From positions 62,924,852-62,988,851 of the forward strand of contig OY829329.1 in assembly GCA_963691655.1 (NCBI GenBank): 64,000 bases of DNA, in the 5' to 3' direction. The notes beneath the pieces are model-generated. The model was not told where the DNA came from. It did not search any database and saw only the letters and a list, made by a program, of their open reading frames with translations. Source of the DNA: Toxonevra muliebris. Lineage: Eukaryota; Arthropoda; Insecta; Diptera; Pallopteridae. Position numbers and translations under genes: made by a program. Of this stretch, positions 38,378 through 50,400 are shown piece by piece; position 1 is the stretch's first letter, and each line of letters begins with the position of its first letter.

Positions 38378-40640
38378 ATGGCCAAACATACACACAAAAT
38401 GAGGAAAAAAGAACGTTTGATATTTGTGTTAATACTAACGATTTTTCTATGGGGAACAGGAACAACGAACGCAGATCTTGCCTTATCAGAGGGAAATAGT
38501 AACAACAACAATAATATTTCCACAACATCCAACGTAGCGACACAAACTGTAGATAATAATAATGCAAACAATGAAAAAAATTTAGCTGCAGCTGAAGGTG
38601 TAGCAGGGCAAAAAGTGAATGAGGCTGGACAGGTTGTGGGTTCTAATGGTGCAGTTACTTCCACCAATAATAACAACAACTTAGATGCCAAACCAATAAA
38701 TGTAACAAATAATAGCACAAATATAACAACTACGACAACAGTAACGACACCAACAAACGCTACTACATCAACTAGTACAACAACGACTACTACAACAATA
38801 GCTACCAATACCACACAGAATGCAACCACACCCACAGCAGATCCTCCACTCCCCGATCATCATGCTGTCGAGCAAGAGCATAATTCTTCGCTCTCTCTAT
38901 TCTTCGTCATTTGCATTATAATCATAGGCATTCTCCTGATACACTCAATGCTACAGACAGGATTCCAGTACTTGCCTGAGAGTATTGTTGTTGTATTTCT
39001 AGGCGCTCTCATTGGACTGTTCTTGAAGGTTATGTCCGGCGACAATGCCAGCTGGAAACGTGAAGAGGTCTTTTCGCCCACTGGGTTCTTTTTAGTGCTT
39101 TTACCGCCTATCATATTTGAATCGGGTTATAATTTGCATAAGGGTAACTTTTTCCAAAATATCGGTTCGATATTGGTGTTTGCCATATTTGGCACAACAA
39201 TATCAGCGCTGGTTATTGGTGCGGGCTGTTATTTGCTGGGAGTAGCTGAAGTCGCTTACAGGTAATAAAGCAAGAAAGTGACGAATCGAACGCGTCTAAG
39301 ATGAATTTTTTTTGTAAAATTATGGTTTTATTTTGCATGCTTTCAGACTTAGTTTCACCGAATCATTTGCCTTTGGCTCGCTAATCTCTGCAGTGGACCC
39401 TGTTGCTACGGTCGCCATCTTCCATGCACTCGATGTCGATCCCATCCTCAACATGTTGGTATTTGGCGAAAGTATTCTTAATGATGCCATTTCAATTGTG
39501 CTCACCACAACAATAACACAATCGGCAAGCAATCCTGCATACGACAAGGGCACCACAGGTGAGGCGATAATTTCTGCGCTGAAAACGTTTTGTGAAATGT
39601 TTTTCGCTTCGGCGGGCATCGGTGTTATCTTTGCTTTAATCTCGGCACTACTATTGAAACATATCGATTTACGTAAGCATCCATCTCTGGAATTTGCCAT
39701 GATGCTAATGTTCACTTACGCACCATATGTGCTAGCTGAGGGCATACACTTGAGTGGGATTATGGCGATACTGTTCTGTGGCATCGTCATGTCACACTAT
39801 ACACATTTCAATCTCTCCACCGTCACACAAATTACTATGCAGCAGACTATGCGCACACTTTCGTTCATAGCAGAAACTTGCGTATTTGCTTACTTGGGTT
39901 TGGCCATTTTCTCGTTCAAGCATCAGGTCGAATTGTCTTTCGTTATTTGGTCTATTGTATTGTGCCTGATTGGGCGTGCTTGTAATATTTTTCCGCTTGC
40001 CTATTTAGTGAACAAATTCCGCGAACATAAAATAACCAATAAAATGCAATTTATTATGTGGTTCTCGGGTTTGCGTGGAGCTATTTCCTACGCCTTGTCA
40101 TTGCATTTAGAATTGTCAAGTGATGAAACACGTCATGTGATAATTACCACAACTTTGATTATTGTGTTATTTACTACTTTAGTTTTTGGAGGCTCTACCA
40201 TGCCACTGCTTAAGTACCTGAAACCGGGCAAGAAACGTCGCACGCGTCCTGTGCGTAGCTCTTCCGCGACAGCATTAGCACAAACTGGGTCTTTGCGTTC
40301 TCGTAAACGCTCTAAATCGATTTCACTTTCGAAGACACGTGAATGGGGTCAAGCAATCGATTCGGAACATCTTTCGGAATTAACCGAAGAAGAGGATGTC
40401 GGTTTTGCACAAACACGCGTTGGTGGTTTCGGTCGTATGGACCGCAAATTCTTTATACCATTTTTCACGCGTCGCTTCAATAGCCAAGAGTTGCATGAGT
40501 GCAAGTCACAAATGGCTGATTTGACTAATAAATGGTATCAGGCTATACGTGTTAGCCCACTCGATTCGGACGAATCGGATGAGGAATTGGGCATGTCGGC
40601 GAGTACTAGTCAAAGTACTTTGCATGCGCCACGCTCTTAA
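38378..40640 (+). CDS. Nhe1: NHE8-type sodium/hydrogen exchanger
   Basis: Electroneutral Na+(K+)/H+ antiporter of the CPA1 family, NHE8 subgroup (Drosophila Nhe1), expected in Golgi/endosomal or apical membranes, setting luminal pH. Two coding exons, 38378-39261 and 39347-40640, encode 725 residues. Residues 14-31 form a signal-peptide-like hydrophobic stretch. Residues 32-168 are an Asn/Thr-rich spacer with many N-glycosylation sequons. The membrane domain starts at about 172 (SLFFVICIIIIGILLIHSML). Typical blocks: FESGYNLHKGNFFQN (247-261), DPVATVAIF, and FGESILNDA with the transport Asn340-Asp341 pair. A basic/Ser-rich cytoplasmic tail follows LLKYLKPGKKRR and ends with an acidic Ser/Asp segment. 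An alternative start at Met8 is possible. AATAAA signals lie at 40726-40735. Confidence 0.95.
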
Positions 40641-40725
40641 AACGTTTGCGGAGACAAAAATTGATGGGTGGGTTTTTCGTTGTATGGTTTACGAATGCGC
40701 TGTGAGTGGGGTTCGAAAATATGCC

Positions 40726-40735
40726 AATAAATAAA
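40726..40735 (+). terminator. Polyadenylation signals of Nhe gene
   Basis: Two overlapping AATAAA hexamers about 90 bases after the stop codon of the exchanger. This is the first such signal downstream; use is inferred. Confidence 0.55.
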
Positions 40736-43700
40736 AGTTTGATAGTAGGAAGAAGTAGGAAAGTAGCTCAAATTTAGCAATTTTAAAAACGAAGGCGTTT
40801 ACATAAATGATTTTTCTTTTTTGCAGTGCACAAAAGTCACTATATTTTATTATAATTATAAATATTTATTAAATTAATGGTGTCGGTATTCTAGAATTTT
40901 AGCACATAAGCTAAGTTTAGCGAAGACTTAAAACCAGATACGTATAAAATTTATAATTTGTAGCTAGTATAAAGCTAATATGTTCTCTTATTCCATGGTA
41001 ATTGCCTTAGTAAAATATATATGTATATAATAGAGTACAAAGTTTATACACAGGCATAGTAGCAAGTTACATTTGCCTAGCTATTAAAAGAATTGGGTTT
41101 CAAATTTAACCCTGTGGTTTGCGTCTTTGCCAAAATAAGAAACTTTAAACTAAAATTTTTAATGAATTTATATTTTTGTCACAATTTTGCACAAGAATTT
41201 AATTTTAGGATAGATGTAGAACGTTTTAAAAGAGCTGATATTTGCAGAGAAAAATATTAAGCAGATTATATGAGTTGAATTTTAACTTGTTATAGTTCTT
41301 TATTAAGTTTTTGGATATCACTAATAGTAAAGTTCTCTATAGATTGCTGGTTTGGTTTTACATTAAATCTCTCAATATGAGCAGCTAAGAGGGTTTTCCA
41401 CGGTATGTTCTCCATTCGAAATTATTGTTCTCCATTAAGTGTTTTTGATCTCTAATATAATCACTAAAATCTCCCTTCAATATGCACAGCAGAAATATCA
41501 GCTCAATATGCCAATATTCAATTTGTTATTGATTTAAATTGTTTGTATTTAAAACTCGCAATTGGAGAATGCGTCAGTATTTTTTCTATATTTTTTCTTG
41601 TACTTTTTCTATATATTTACATACATTCAAATGTACAAATTGTAATTACGTCCCCGAATAACATTTTGAAATATATATTTAAATAAAATACTTTATGTTT
41701 GAAAGCAGCCATATTCAAGCTTAAAGTTAATTGCAATTATTGTTTTTTAAAAATTCCTTCTGAAAACTTTAAATTTGCACTTAAATTATTATAAATTGTT
41801 TTGATGTGAACTACAAAAAAAAAGTATTTATTATCAGTTATTTATGTATAAATTTATTTAAAAGAAACCTATGTATTTCAATTGCTTAAATTTTTTCCAT
41901 TATATGTATATTTAAAACGAAATGTAAGCCAAAAATTATATAAACGAAATCTAATAAATGTGATAAATCATGATAATGGATATCATTTGGGTTTTAATTA
42001 TTCTGGAATACCATTTTTTATTGTAGGTATGCCTAATGTGGCTTTCAGCAGCACAATACTGTTTTTTTTTGGGCTGCTGTACTGTTTCGTTTCACCGTAT
42101 CTACTAATTTAAAAAAAAAAAACAAAAATTCACCATATCGATCAAAACAGATACATTGCTTTTATAATCCGAATATTTAAAAATATTTGATATTTCTCAA
42201 TGCGGAAGGATCGTAGGAAATACGTTTTCAATTCTCTTGTTTTCGGAAAATAGAGCAATTTTTAAAATTATATTCAAAAGGCTATTAAAAACAGTTGATA
42301 ATTTTGGGATTAAAGGTACAGTTATCGGTTTTTGTGGAGACAACACTAGCATAGACTCTTAAGGACGCCGGCATCTTAGCACAAAAATTTTAGTTTATTA
42401 ATCAATAAAATTAATTTGTTGATTTTATTTGTGTGTAGTTTTATAATTCTTTTGTACTGTTTTTGACCTTCATCTTCTGGTCAGATTAGGCATGTCAAAC
42501 ATCACAATAGAGGTAAGTGTCAAGTTTGCTTGATATGCATTTATATTAAGCAATTGGACCAGGCATTCATCATTAAACAAGCTTATCTAAGGGAATGTCA
42601 TTCATATCGACTAAACAGATAAATTTGAAGCCAATTCGTTTGATCCCTGAGTTGATCTGTGAAGCTTTCGGATTTTCTGATGTTTTTTTTTTTTTTTTGG
42701 ATAAGTTTTTTTCATACACCAAATGTGCTAGACTTCAGGCAAATCTGTTGCTGTCTAGCCTCTTTTTAGGGGAATCCAGGTATAAATTATAACTCCAAAG
42801 TGATTCTCATGTACAAGAATAGTCTATAAACTTCAACACGCTATTTGTTTTCTAATGATTCATTGCCAAAAAGGTAAAAATTAAGACTCGAGGGGTTATT
42901 CCAGCAATAAGTTTAGGATAATTTTGCAGTTGTTGAGTGAATGGATGAAACGCTACGAAAGTATTACATTCGTTACAAGGAGGTAAATCTCAAAAAATAC
43001 GACCAACGTACTTTGGGAATACCTGGTACTAGTGAGGGCGTGAGTGCACATGCTGTTACTAAATGGAGACAGAGTGCAAATACGCGGGCTCCTGAGGAAT
43101 TTTTAGTTAAAACAGCTTGTCGCTGAACGTGGTGCTCAAAACAGTGAATCAATAATTTTTGGTGCTCTCTAACCAATTAATATGATTACCCGAAAAATTT
43201 TCGTATTTTTTTTTAACATCTTATCGGATATCTGAAGATTAACTCGTATGCAGTTGTTTAAAATCAATATGAAACTGTTAGAAATCCCATACTTAAACAA
43301 TTATGCAATAGTAACTCAACGTAGCGTAACGGAACGTAAAAATCTATCGAAGATAGAACTCTACAGTTGGCAACGCTACGTTACGTTCCGTTACTTATGT
43401 ATAATTGAGCCTTTAGTTTGTTTTCATTAACTACACATTTTCTACCATATAGTCACCCCAGTATTAATAGTATACAAAACTGTATGACAACGAAACTACA
43501 ACTATTTGCTATAATAAAATTGCAACAAATATATTAAAAAATAAGTAATAAACAATTACTTCCTTGTAAGCTTACAAGCTTATATTTACAAATATGCATA
43601 TATTTAAAAAATATTAATACATTTTTTACCAAAAAGAGAGAAAAACAAATTCTGTTGAATAAACAAAAAATGCAACTCTGTGGAAAACATATGCTCGAGA

Positions 43701-43968
43701 GCAAAGCAAACTGTCAAATAAGAAGAAACAAAAGCCGGAGGACGCAAAGAATTCTGAAAAACCTGTGATGTTGAGAAAATACACGTAAACTTTTTAACAG
43801 AAGTTAAAAACAAATCTTGCACACAGTAAAAGAGTATTAAAAGTAGAAAATTGCGTGTCCACGTTTGCTTGCTTGTTGGCAACTAGATTAATTAAAAGAT
43901 TAAGCATTTGGAAGCTAGTGATAAGGAATTCTAAAGCGAAAACGATTTTTGAAGGTGAAAAATACGAA
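40736..43968. other. Intergenic between Nhe gene and Creld
   Basis: AT-rich spacer. No credible exon. A short foldback lies at about 43298-43408 and a 14-bp palindrome (TTGTAAGCTTACAA) near 43563. A 61-residue frame at 42941-43126 has no recognisable similarity. Confidence 0.4.
43298..43408. repeat. Small foldback rich in CGTTACG
   Basis: Left arm contains GTAACGGAACGTAA (about 43327-43340) and the right arm its complement TTACGTTCCGTTAC (about 43383-43396). Matching continues outward to an ATAATTG motif with gaps, and CAACG(C)TACG is repeated near the loop. It resembles a small non-autonomous element. Confidence 0.6.
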
Positions 43969-46812
43969 ATGGTCTATAAAAATTTGTGCTTCCCACTGCT
44001 ATTGCTCCTGGGTGCATTGTCAGTTTGTTCGGCAGAGAAAGCTCTTTTTAATAAATCACCCAAAGAGTTAAAAGATAAGTCAACTAAATTGCCACCATGC
44101 AAATCATGTACGGTGTTAGTGGAGTCTTTTAAGCTGGTAAGTATTGGGACAGAATTGGACAGCTGATTTTGTATAGAAATCCAAATTATTATTTATTACA
44201 TTTCGGTATTAGGGTCTTGACAAAACAAGCCGTGGCAAGCATGCTGGAGGTGATGCCGCATGGGAAGAAGAGAAATTACGTTCGTATAAAACAAGTGAAG
44301 TACGTTTGGTTGAAATACAAGAGCATCTGTGCACTAATGTTCAACGTGGGCAAGATCAATGTCATAATCTGGCAAATGATCATGAGCATCTTATAGAGGA
44401 ATGGTTTATACATAAACAATTGGAAATACCAGACTTACATTTATGGCTATGCATAGATCAGCTGCAAGTGTGCTGCCCTGAGGGCTACTATGGGCCAGAG
44501 TGTAAAAAATGCAATGACTGTAATGGAAATGGTAAATAAAGTTGACTTTTTCGTTATTCTTATATAAATTATGTTTGCTTTTAATTATCTTTAGGTAAAT
44601 GTAAAGGTTCCGGCACACGTAAAGGTAATGGCAAATGCTCGTGTGATGTTGGATACTCAGATGAAGATTGCAATCAGTGTGCTGATAATTACTATGAATC
44701 TTATCGAGATGCAACAAAACTGCTGTGTTCGGAATGTCATAAGGCATGTGGCGATGGTGGCTGCACGGGTGGTGGACCAAAAGGTGTGTGGTTATCAGTG
44801 TTAAGATTTAATCAATTTAACTAGTAGGATTAAAAATTTCCATGCCAATTATTATAAATATTAAGGGTGATGAATTTAAACTACCATTAAAATTCAAAAT
44901 TTTGATGCTAATGAATTTTATTTAGTACTCACATTAAAAATTGCAATGCCAATGAAATTGTATTTACAATGGCATTCAAAAATTTAATAGCTTTCACAAT
45001 TTCAATGATAATTAAAATGAATTAGCTTTTGTTGGAAATGTTAACGCTAAAGAATTTGAAATAGCAGCGGTTTTTTTTTAATTCTAATCCATTACTCAAT
45101 GACAATGTTAAATAAAAGCTTAATATTTTTTTAAAATATTTTTCATTACAATCTTAGCTTGCCGAAAGTGCAAAGACGGCTGGCGCATGGATGCTGAAAC
45201 CGGCTGTCATGATATAAATGAATGTTTGGACTTGCCACGCGCTTGTCGCCCAAATCAATTTTGTGTAAATAATGAGGGTGCCTATAATTGTTTGGAATGT
45301 GATCGAGCTTGTGAAGGTTGTGATGGTGATGGACCGGATATGTGTAAAAAGTGTGGAGCCGGTTACAAGCTCAAAGAAGGCAAATGCGTGGGTGAGTACA
45401 TCAAAATTCAGTTTAACAGCTTTTGCTACGCAAGTTTATAAAAGTTATATACTTTTACGTTATATTTCTTTTATATATTTTCATTGCTCGTACACACACA
45501 CCTACCTACACACACACACACAAACACAATCTTATACAATTGTAGATGAATCTTCCGAGCAACGTGATAATTTCGTCAATATAACACGTTTGCTTACCTA
45601 TTTCGGTTTGTGTGTGGCCACTTGTGTCATCTTCCAAAGTTCAACACATATTGCTTACATTGTGGGTGCCGCTGTTGCTATCTACATAGCCGCATCAGAA
45701 TACTGGCTTAATTCATCGGCCACACAAGGAGTTACGAAACCATATTTTGATACTAAACAATTAGAGGATATGATTATGAAATCACTATAAAAAAATCATG
45801 AAATTTGCGTTTAATAACATGCGATAAATTACCAAAAAAAATGAAAAAAAAAAAAAACAAAAATGTAGTAACGCCGCTAGTTATTGTGTAATTTGTAGTG
45901 AAAAAAAAACTATATTATTTATTCTGTGAATAAACATGCGTCATGGCAAAAGAAATTTATACATGCACATAGCACATACACCCATCAATTAATTATGATT
46001 TTTGCAATATTAGTGTCCATTATTAGACCTGTATAATAGTTAAATCCCCTCTCTCTGTAACTGCGAAACTCTCCTTTATTATTAACTTCTGGAGTACATA
46101 GTACCTAATTTATAGGTTTAAGAGTTATATGAAGCACTTCCATTGGTTGTTTTTCAACGCTCATAAATAACTATGGCTGAATAATGGCAGAACACAGTAG
46201 GAAAGGTCACGATGTGCAAGTGAGAAAACCAATATCTCTTTGAGGATTAAAATGATTGATTCTCTCTATTATAGATGCAATGTTGTGAATGACAAAACGA
46301 AGAAAAAATGAAAAAGAAAAGCGACTTGCAAAAGAAGCTATGAGAATTTATTTAATTGGTCGTTTTGAGGAACAACATAATCCTTCTTTATAACTCTCTT
46401 TTGAAGTTTCCAATGATTGACTCTCTACATACAAATGAGTACAAGTTACTTAGGCTGTGGAGCTATGAGTGCTCAATGATTACCCTTTGATTGATACTTT
46501 TCCCAACTTTCGTGTGTCGTCACCAACACCGGATTTAGCATAATTTATGCTTGGTTTTATTTAATATTCAATATTTTAATGCTTTACTTTATAATTTTCC
46601 ATAATTTATTTTTGTTTGTTTTTTTTTTTTTGTTTTTCTTACATTTTGCACAAATATTTGCATGCAATCCAGCTGAAAATGACGATGAAAATGATTTGAC
46701 GAATGAAATAGTTTCAAATAATATGACTGTAACACCACCAGTGAAAAATGATGATGATGATGATGAAGAAGAAGTGGATGCAGAGAATCAGCATGAAAGA
46801 AATGAATTATAA
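43969..46812 (+). CDS. Creld: CRELD (cysteine-rich with EGF-like domains), two alternative C-termini
   Basis: ER-associated protein-folding factor of the CRELD1/2 family. Shared exons: 43969-44136, 44213-44531, 44595-44783, 45158-45391. Alternative last exons: 45546-45790 (384 residues in total) or 46673-46812 (349 residues). Signal peptide MVYKNLCFPLLLLLGALSVCSA; CXXC (CKSC) at 44-47; the family WE/CRELD domain with AWEEEKLRSYKTSEVRLVE and HKQLEIPDLHLWLC; EGF-like and furin-type Cys repeats; a calcium-binding EGF module (DINECLDLPRACRPNQFC). The first tail has two membrane helices (about LLTYFGLCVATCVIFQ and IAYIVGAAVAIYIAA), as in CRELD1. The second is acidic and ends RNEL, as in CRELD2-type soluble ER forms. 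Both join in phase 1. AATAAA at 45929 serves the first form. The frame is open upstream of the ATG, but the signal peptide fixes this start. Converges with Ir21a. Confidence 0.95.
46673..46812 (+). CDS. Creld: Creld alternative last exon (soluble, ER-retention-like end)
   Basis: After acceptor GCAATCCAG, the exon joins in phase 1 to the donor at 45391/45392 and encodes 46 residues plus stop: an acidic stretch (AENDDENDLTNE, then DDDDDEEEVD) ending HERNEL. It has no hydrophobic segment. The ending resembles KDEL-type ER retrieval signals, and human CRELD2 ends REDL. Phase match, acceptor and family precedent support it; transcript evidence is not available. Confidence 0.85.
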
Positions 46813-47493
46813 TATATGTATGCATGAAGGCTAAGCTAAAATATAAGAAAATATAAGTAGCACAATTTATTAGTAAATAAGTATTAAAAAGAACATGAAT
46901 TTTTAATTTAAAAATGCCAAAAATTGACGAAACAAACGCACTTACATTTTATTACATACATAATTATATATTTATGTTGCCAAAAGAATTTATAATGATA
47001 TTTTTTTCTTCTTTTTTTTTGCTGTGTAAACATTTCTGTTTTTGTATAATATGATTTTCTGTGAAAACCAATTATAGTTCGTTTCAATTGAGTTGGTTTT
47101 AGATTGCTATTAAGATTATTGAGAGAGGATTTTATGCTCTTCTGTTTATTTAAACAAACGACTCTGATTGGTCAATGAAATCAAGCGGTTCTAATTGGTC
47201 AATTGAAAGTGATATTTCCTCTTTTGCATTTAATTATAAATATCAAGTGAAACGAACTTTTAACAAATTTGTTTTAAATTTTACTAAAAATGTAAACTCG
47301 CATTAACTTTAATATACATATGTAATAAACAAAGCGTATACAACAATACAATATTTAAATAATTTGAAACATAATGACTGCCATTTTTTTACACGAAAAA
47401 AAAAATGGTTTTGAATTGAATAAATTATAGTTAAAAAAAAAACAATTTGTTTTTTGTTTAATATATTTGAAAATTAGTTTCTGAGTAAACCGT

Positions 47494-50400
47494 TTATTTA
47501 GGTTTCTCGCCATTGCCTTCTTTTTCTTCACTTTCTTCTTTCAACTTCTCGCCATTATATAAATTTAAACGTTCCATGCGCGTTAGCTCTTTCACTTCCG
47601 GTTGTATTAAACTACCAAATAGTTCTTGCTCATCAAAGTATGCAGGCAATGCTGAATCTTTCTTATCTGGTACACTCTCATGCTTCTCTCCTTCTTCGCT
47701 AAAGGTATCACCATTATCAACAGTAGCAGCAGCATGATACTCGTCTTCTAAGTACTTATCCAATATAGCCAATGATTCATTGATGTCATTTTCTTCGCTA
47801 ACATAACTCGCATTTTCTACATCCACCTTTGCCACCACCATTGTCTTTAATTTACTACGCAAATTTGGTAGTTTAAGTTTTTTTGATATTGGCAGTTCAT
47901 TGCTGGAACCACGTGAATTACCACCTTCCTCAGTGGAACCAGTCGATATTGCTTCCGTTTCTAACATCAATTTACTTCCTTTGAGTACATAATTTGGTTC
48001 GGATCTATAATAATTTCCGTATAATTCTTTCAATGTCGATTTGGTTAAATTAAATTCACGTGCACCAAATGCATAATTTTGATTATCTTCAATTTCCGCT
48101 TGCTTACGCCTATCATCTTTACGTTTATCATGCTCTTCCTGTTCAATATCAGTGCGTTCTACGCCCTCATCCATGGAATGACGTCGCGAAGACCAACTAC
48201 TAGAGAATGATTTACGTGAACGTTTCAAAATTTGACGACATTTATTCGTTATGCCGCCAACAATTTCGGAGACGAGCGCTATGGCACCCAGTAGGTAACC
48301 AATACCCATTAGCAGAAACATACCTTCGGTATCGGCTGTTGTTAGCTGTCGTTCTTCTTGTATTACCTCACGCAATGCTGGCAGGGAACTAGCTTGAAGT
48401 AATCTACCCGATGAAGAGCGTTGCATATCCCATTTAACCTCACTGGCGATTTTATTGATGAGGCCACTTTGCTGTGCCATTAGAATCAATGAATCGATTT
48501 TACGTTTGTAAACGGCATCACGCGGAAAAACGTAGCCAATTTGAAAGAGTGCGAAGCATTCTTCACTTAAATGTAGCGCCGAGCGACGGGAAATATTTCT
48601 GGGTAATTTGAGGAAAGTTTTAGATAAATTAAATGAGAAAATAACGTTTTATTTGAATGAACTTCGCGCTAAGGAAGTAATTATTTTTTTCATTTCTATA
48701 CAAGAAGAAACTATACAAGAATTTTAACTTAGAATTTTATTGCGATTTTACAGTAGTGATGTTGACTAAAACTCGCTAGCATACGATTCGACATCACTTT
48801 TTTAAAGCAGTTATGTAAAATCTGTGAATAAAAAGCTTTTTGAGCTTAAAGGGATTGACGAATCTGCAATTTTTATGCGTAAAAGCTTTTTGAACTTAAA
48901 ACTTGCAGCTTTAAGCACTGACGACCAAATTCTATAATGCTGAGTTTAGGAGATTTGTAACCTTATAGCTCGTGTACTTTAGTTAACCCGCCCAATTGTC
49001 TCCCACTAAGTTTGGCTGCAACTAGTTCCTTCTTAATACTGTAGCCTCTTAAAATAAGAAAAATCTTACTTTGATCATGTAAAGCTTTCGAGGTATTAAG
49101 TGATTTAAGTGAGAACTATTCGCTATCTTCCACTACTTCGAAGTGTCTCTAAATGACTGCTTTGACTGCCTCTAACTACCTCAAACTGCTTTCGATTCCT
49201 TTTTAATACTTGTGCTTTTCGAAATAACTTCTATTACGTACAGCTTTCAAGATATTTCAAGAGGTTTATACATATATCTTCTAATTACTTTAGACTGCTT
49301 TTAACTGATTTTGACTGCTTCAAATCGCGGCAAACTTTTCGAAGAATTTAGATTCTGGCGAGATTTATATAGAATTCGCTGACTTCGGCTGCTTCAGAGT
49401 TTTCCTAACTGCTTCTAACTACATTCCACCACCACTAACTGCCTTTTATTGCTTCTGACTGCTTCTGTCTACCTATGATTGTCTCCAAATCTTGATTCTT
49501 ATTGCTTCTGTTTATCTCTGATTGCTTCTAATATATGTATAGACTAAATTTTTCATATATCCTGCTCTACTTACTCATCAGTAAAATTTGCTTGCACCAT
49601 ATATTCCAATTGTGATTTAGAACCTAGAAATGCATAATTCCAGAAGAAACTTTGTGTCACATTTCCGATACCTTCCTCCAATGTTGAAACAAATTCCATT
49701 TTCTTATAAAGTTTAGCTGTGGGAATGTGGGTCGAGTTTTGAAACCAGGTCTCCCAGCCGCTATTATCTTTAAAAAAATAATACGAGAATTTTTATACAA
49801 ATTAAGATTTAGATTTTCGCATGTATTCTTCGATAAAGCGGGAATGAAATCGCTGATCAAAGTGCCAACCAATTTTGAGCACTCCAGCTTCTGAAAGAGT
49901 TGTTCAGGATAACTGTAATTTAATTTAATACATCGATGCGTGAAAAAAGGTGAACGAATTTCGGTCGTGCGTGAGTGAAAATCGAGTCTCGTAAACCGGT
50001 AAGTAGAAAAATTTTGAAATTACGATATTAACAAATAGTAAAATCTTAAACTTCAATTCCATTCCCACTGAATACCTACCACACTTCTATGTATAAGTCC
50101 CTACTTACCCAATGTGCCAACTCGAAAAAATAAACCCAATAAATCCAAAACTGAATCTATGGTATCTGGAAATGCTGGTAGCGTTACAAAAGCTATTATC
50201 GAACCAGTATAACAAGCTGTTATAATTATTGTGAATAACCAATAGGAACCAATTAATAAACGCGTTGAAGCCTTTTGTGAGTTACTCCACGAGTATTTTC
50301 CCGAGAAGGTTAAACTATTCGTGAACATACCAAAAACATACCAAAACATATTTTCAATTTCACTCCAGTTACCAATTAAATGTTTTAATGTCAAACGATC

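Noticed and set aside
42941..43126. 61-residue plus-strand frame before Creld
   Set aside because: No similarity recognised, no splice partners, length expected by chance.
46589..46825. His-rich minus-strand frame
   Set aside because: Antisense shadow of the acidic GAT/GAA-rich Creld alternative exon.
49802..49890. In-phase acceptor and 29-codon frame inside Ir21a intron 5 (possible poison exon)
   Set aside because: The frame ends in a stop with no convincing donor after it, and direct joining of exon 5 to 49767 restores the family sequence exactly.
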